Both the position numbers and the translations under genes were made by a program. A stretch of DNA of 64,000 nucleotides from Archegozetes longisetosus (lineage: Eukaryota; Arthropoda; Arachnida; Sarcoptiformes; Trhypochthoniidae): contig JAEMBT020000006.1 in assembly GCA_018873245.2 (NCBI GenBank), positions 11,602,387 through 11,666,386 on the forward strand, written 5' to 3'. The notes below the pieces were generated by a model that made no database searches, was not told the DNA's origin, and saw only the letters and a list, made by a program, of their open reading frames with translations. Position 1 is the stretch's first letter. Every line of letters starts with the position of its first letter. Positions 62,401 through 64,000 of this stretch are shown one piece after another.

Positions 62401-63224
62401 AACTTTGAAAACTCACACAAAAAATTCTAACATTTTGTATTATGAAACTTATAAACGGACCAATTATCTTTGATTTAAGCTATATTCGAAAGGCTGAACA
62501 CGAGGTTATGGGTCACAACTTCAGTTTAAAAGTTATGCATATAAAAGCTTTGTGCTCGTTATGCGCACATATTATGCATAAGGAGAGTTCCGCGACCCCA
62601 CAGATCTCGGTCCTCAAATATGGATTCACTTGATATTCCTTATATTAATTGATAAACTGAAAATTATATATGATTCCGCTTGTCACCTTGATTTTTAACG
62701 TCTTAACAATTCTGAAAATTTTAAATCTAATACTAAAACGCCATTGAAGATTTTGGGAAATTTTTCATTAAAAGTTTTACTATGATTGAAATATTACTCT
62801 GCCAAAAAAAATTCTACAAGTATATTATACTGAATTTGAATGGAATAAACCTTCAAAAATTGTTTTAGATATGGCGCTCCAAGAGAATTAACATGATGTT
62901 TGAGAAAAATGAAGATCATAATCATGTAAAGTTTATCCTCTAACTTTTGATCTGGATCTCTTGGGGCACCATAACTTAATAAATTTTTGAAAATTTATTT
63001 CTACTCAAATCCAGTATAATATAATTATAAAACATTTTTTGGCAGAACAATACTTGAATCATATATCTTGATTCTTTGATTTAAATAAAATTTCATTTAT
63101 TGCAATTTAGAGATTATTAATAAGTCAAATATGTTGCCAATGTTCACAAAGTTATTGATACATAAGAAACTCGCAATAAGTATTTGATAAATTGAAAAAT
63201 TAAAAATAAATTTATCAAAATGAG
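62401..63224. other. Spacer within the array
   Basis: AT-rich; the frame at 62442-62633 shows no cysteine framework or known domain. Confidence 0.4.
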
Positions 63225-63525
63225 TAATAAAATGCATGTATTGAATATTTGCGATTGTCAAGTAAACAGATTAAAAATATGCTTTTTGGCAATTCAGCAA
63301 TTTTTTGGCTAATTTCTAAAATTTGTCGTTGGCACCGAAATTTTTGCATTGTTTAGTTTAGAGACCAATCACTATTTATCTAAAAATTAAAATATGGTAT
63401 TGTTAATCCCTTTTTTAATCGCATAAATCGTATAAAAAGATGTGTTCAATTATTATTCTGTTTTAAAGTTGAGAAAAATTGAAACTTAATTTTAATAAGA
63501 GCAACTAAATAATCATAAACTGAAA
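63225..63525 (+). repeat. Array-specific upstream repeat, unit 3
   Basis: Nearly identical to 60980-61300 except for a small deletion (about 20 bp, the AATAAGAGTCAACAGTTTGA segment). Confidence 0.85.
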
Positions 63526-63911
63526 ATGCATTTCAAGCTTTTAATTTTGATGACATTATCACTGATACAGATATACTCAGTTTATGCTTTTGAATGTACA
63601 CCTGAATTTTGCAATGCTGTTGATTGATTAAACAGCAGTGCGAATGCGAACAAAATGGTATTTACGGGAAGAATGGTAGTGTTTGTGGATGTTGCGATAT
63701 TTGTATGACAAAACTTGGTGAGTGCTGTTTACATTTTGAGAAATTTATAATATATTTAATTAGATATTATCAACTATTAATGCTAAACATTTCCTATTGA
63801 GAAAAGGGACAGAAATGTGGTCTTATCAGCATATTCGGTCTACCACCAACGTCTATATGCGATCTAGAAGCTGGCCTTATTTGCAATTGAACGACTGGAC
63901 TTTGCTCTAAA
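63526..63911 (+). pseudogene. Cys-rich peptide, array copy 8 (stop, frameshift, stop)
   Basis: The signal peptide (MHFKLLILMTLSLIQIYSVY) is intact, unlike copy 6. The frame hits TGA at 63625-63627 and shifts; the CECEQNG and CGCCDIC segments follow in another frame to the donor at about 63720. Exon 2 retains GQKCGLISIFGLPP and ICDLEAGLICN, then TGA replaces the Pro codon, before TTGLCS. The array probably continues past the window edge. Confidence 0.7.
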
Positions 63912-64000
63912 GAGTCAACTTTAAACTGAATTGATTTGTGATCAGTTTATTGAAAATAAATCAATTTGAAATTGCTATCTTGTATTAACATATCTTATCG

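Overview
The window is AT-rich eukaryotic nuclear DNA. Genes are sparse, and most of the spliced ones have very small introns (about 60 to 115 bp, GT-AG). The protein families (arthropod-type CUB protein, LSm10, animal glutaminyl cyclase, bHLH factor, possible JHBP/group-7-allergen-like secreted protein, signal-peptide-led Cys-rich peptides) point to an arthropod. A chelicerate such as a mite is my best guess, but the sequence alone does not prove it. No rRNA, tRNA or CRISPR was seen.

Layout. 1-8.6 kb holds transposon debris: two hAT transposase C-terminal fragments, one inside a 642-bp element with hAT-like ends, and a relatively GC-rich element carrying a SWIM-type zinc-finger fragment. 8.6-10.1 kb is a composite palindrome with Tc1-like ends enclosing a retrotransposon ORF1-like fragment. 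Immediately after it, 10.22-11.40 kb is an intact intronless gene for a secreted alginate-lyase-family protein of bacterial or fungal type, the best horizontal-transfer candidate. 11.6-17.1 kb is again mobile DNA: a MITE, a dead mariner, a complete but dead Tc1-like element, and two palindromic MITEs.

17.67-23.58 kb can be modelled as a four-exon secreted protein (377 aa) whose introns hold several transposons. 26.4-27.6 kb is a four-exon glutaminyl-peptide cyclotransferase with all metal ligands. 30.9-32.3 kb is a six-exon CUB-domain gene with one in-frame stop inside its signal peptide; it converges on LSM10 (minus strand, 32.5-32.9 kb). 35.5-39.2 kb is a two-exon bHLH factor. 39-55 kb is largely empty apart from microsatellites, a candidate first exon at 49.04 kb, and a MITE at 55.2-55.9 kb.

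56-64 kb is a tandem array of eight full or relic copies of a small two-exon secreted Cys-rich peptide gene with an IGFBP-N/SIBD-like cysteine layout. Two copies look intact. The others show frameshifts, stops or lost exons, while signal peptides and upstream regions stay very similar. The array runs off the right edge.

Exon coordinates were read by eye from splice consensus and frame continuity. All gene names are inferences from remembered family motifs, without database searches.
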